From JBPYFK01 sp051984675 (lineage in GTDB: Bacteria > Actinomycetota > Actinomycetes > Mycobacteriales > Pseudonocardiaceae), in contig JBPYFK010000070.1 of assembly GCA_051984675.1 (NCBI GenBank), positions 1 to 41,715 of the forward strand: a stretch of 41,715 nt of DNA. The letters run 5' to 3'. A program made the translations under genes and the position numbers. Below the pieces are notes generated by a model. That model saw nothing but the letters and a program-made list of their open reading frames with translations, did no database searches and had not been told where the DNA came from. Shown piece after piece: positions 41,118 to 41,715 of this stretch. Within the stretch, counting starts at the first letter, position 1. Each line of letters starts with the position of its first letter.

Positions 41118-41715
41118 TCAGTCCTTCCTTTCGTTGTCGTATTTGCGTTTGCGCTGGTCGCGTTGCCGTTCTGCGATGGCCAGCGCAAGTTCTCGTTCCT
41201 CGAGGCTGCGGTGCCCGATCGAGGTCATCTGCCAGTGGTTGACCACGAGCACGGTGTCCTCGGTGATCTCCCTCCCGTATTCGGCGGAGAGCTTGTCCAG
41301 CCCGGCTTCGAAGCGGTATTGCCGCCGGTCACCCCGGATCTGTTTGAACGTGGTCGAGTAGCTCTGGGACTTGGTGAGAAAGTGACCCCGGAAGGCGAGC
41401 ATGTGCGCCCACAACCGCAAGTTGAGCGCCTCGAACTCGACGAGTCCCCCGAGATCCCAGGCGGTTTGGATGATCCGACGATGGTGGTTGTTGCACCGCA
41501 GGTGATCGATGTCGAGCTGCGACCGGATGCGCCGGTCAGCCCCTTGGACTGCCCCGGTGCTCTTGGTGGCGTACTTCGCGACATACGAAGCCAACCGGTC
41601 GTCCGTGATCTCGCCTGCCTCGTTTTCGACCTCGTGAGCGTGCACGGGGCGAATCGGGCGGATGTCGAGTTGCTCGCCCCAGGCCAGCTCACGGCGACCC
41701 ACCCCGGAGGGGGGT
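41118..41715 (-). CDS. RepSA-like replication initiator (partial)
   Basis: The frame runs off the window end. The C-terminal 198 residues contain SYVAKYATKSTGAV, then HHRRIIQTAWDLGGL and RLWAHMLAFRGHFLTKSQSY, features of the rolling-circle initiator of pSAM2-type elements. The C-terminal tail is highly charged. The real start lies outside; the GTG at 41702 is internal. The gene lets the excised element replicate before transfer. Confidence 0.88.
   Translation of the reverse strand, partial: PPSGVGRRELAWGEQLDIRPIRPVHAHEVENEAGEITDDRLASYVAKYATKSTGAVQGADRRIRSQLDIDHLRCNNHHRRIIQTAWDLGGLVEFEALNLRLWAHMLAFRGHFLTKSQSYSTTFKQIRGDRRQYRFEAGLDKLSAEYGREITEDTVLVVNHWQMTSIGHRSLEERELALAIAERQRDQRKRKYDNERKD

Overview
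The window reads as chromosomal DNA of a high-GC actinomycete. Gene content and order point to the Pseudonocardiales (Saccharopolyspora/Amycolatopsis-type); this placement is inference. The main reason is order shared with mycobacteria. A group II truncated haemoglobin (glbO) lies near a conserved hypothetical gene, a hot-dog thioesterase, the giant NAD-glutamate dehydrogenase and the ABC-F protein EttA, as in the Rv2470-Rv2477c region. Oligoribonuclease is followed by tRNA-His and tRNA-Lys, also as in mycobacteria.

Layout. 1-15.2 kb is mostly core genes: the 3' end of an MscS channel gene, glbO, a truncated acyltransferase-like membrane gene, then a minus-strand block of hypothetical, thioesterase, gdh, a 982-aa helical-repeat/disordered protein, ettA, and a CopD-CtaG fusion. 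15.4-17.1 kb holds a decayed drug-efflux MFS gene and an intact MarR regulator. 17.3-25.3 kb is a stress or persistence-flavoured stretch: Acg-like nitroreductase, wax ester synthase/diacylglycerol acyltransferase, two-CBS protein, small SHOCT membrane protein, a NarL-type two-component pair, NAD kinase, UBP zinc finger and a GarA-like FHA protein. 25.5-26.8 kb holds a broken PAS gene, two coupled small membrane proteins and tRNA-Arg. 27.2-39.7 kb returns to housekeeping genes: ctaB with a DUF3817 gene, an AbiEi/DUF559-like protein, thiD, an orphan polysaccharide pyruvyl transferase, a DivIVA-like coiled-coil gene with its membrane partner, a FadD-type ligase, orn, tRNA-His and tRNA-Lys. From 39.78 kb to the end is one end of an actinomycete integrative and conjugative element (int-xis-repSA order) beside tRNA-Lys(CTT).

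The most striking signal is not a gene. A dispersed palindromic repeat of about 55-60 bp (arms built on GGGAACCTTCC, centre CACCGGTG) occurs seven times as a hairpin and four times as a single arm. Nearly all copies are intergenic and many lie just after stop codons, including both tail-to-tail gaps at 30.85 and 35.3 kb. The outer stems vary but stay complementary. The inner segments next to the centre come from a few variants that are mixed between left and right arms. No copy occurs from 17.2 to 27.0 kb or in the integrated element.

Several genes (ettA, ctaG, orn, the gene at 34562 and the histidine kinase) have a TANNNT box 6-7 nt before the start codon and mostly no Shine-Dalgarno sequence, which suggests leaderless mRNAs. 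No CRISPR array, rRNA or complete insertion sequence was seen.
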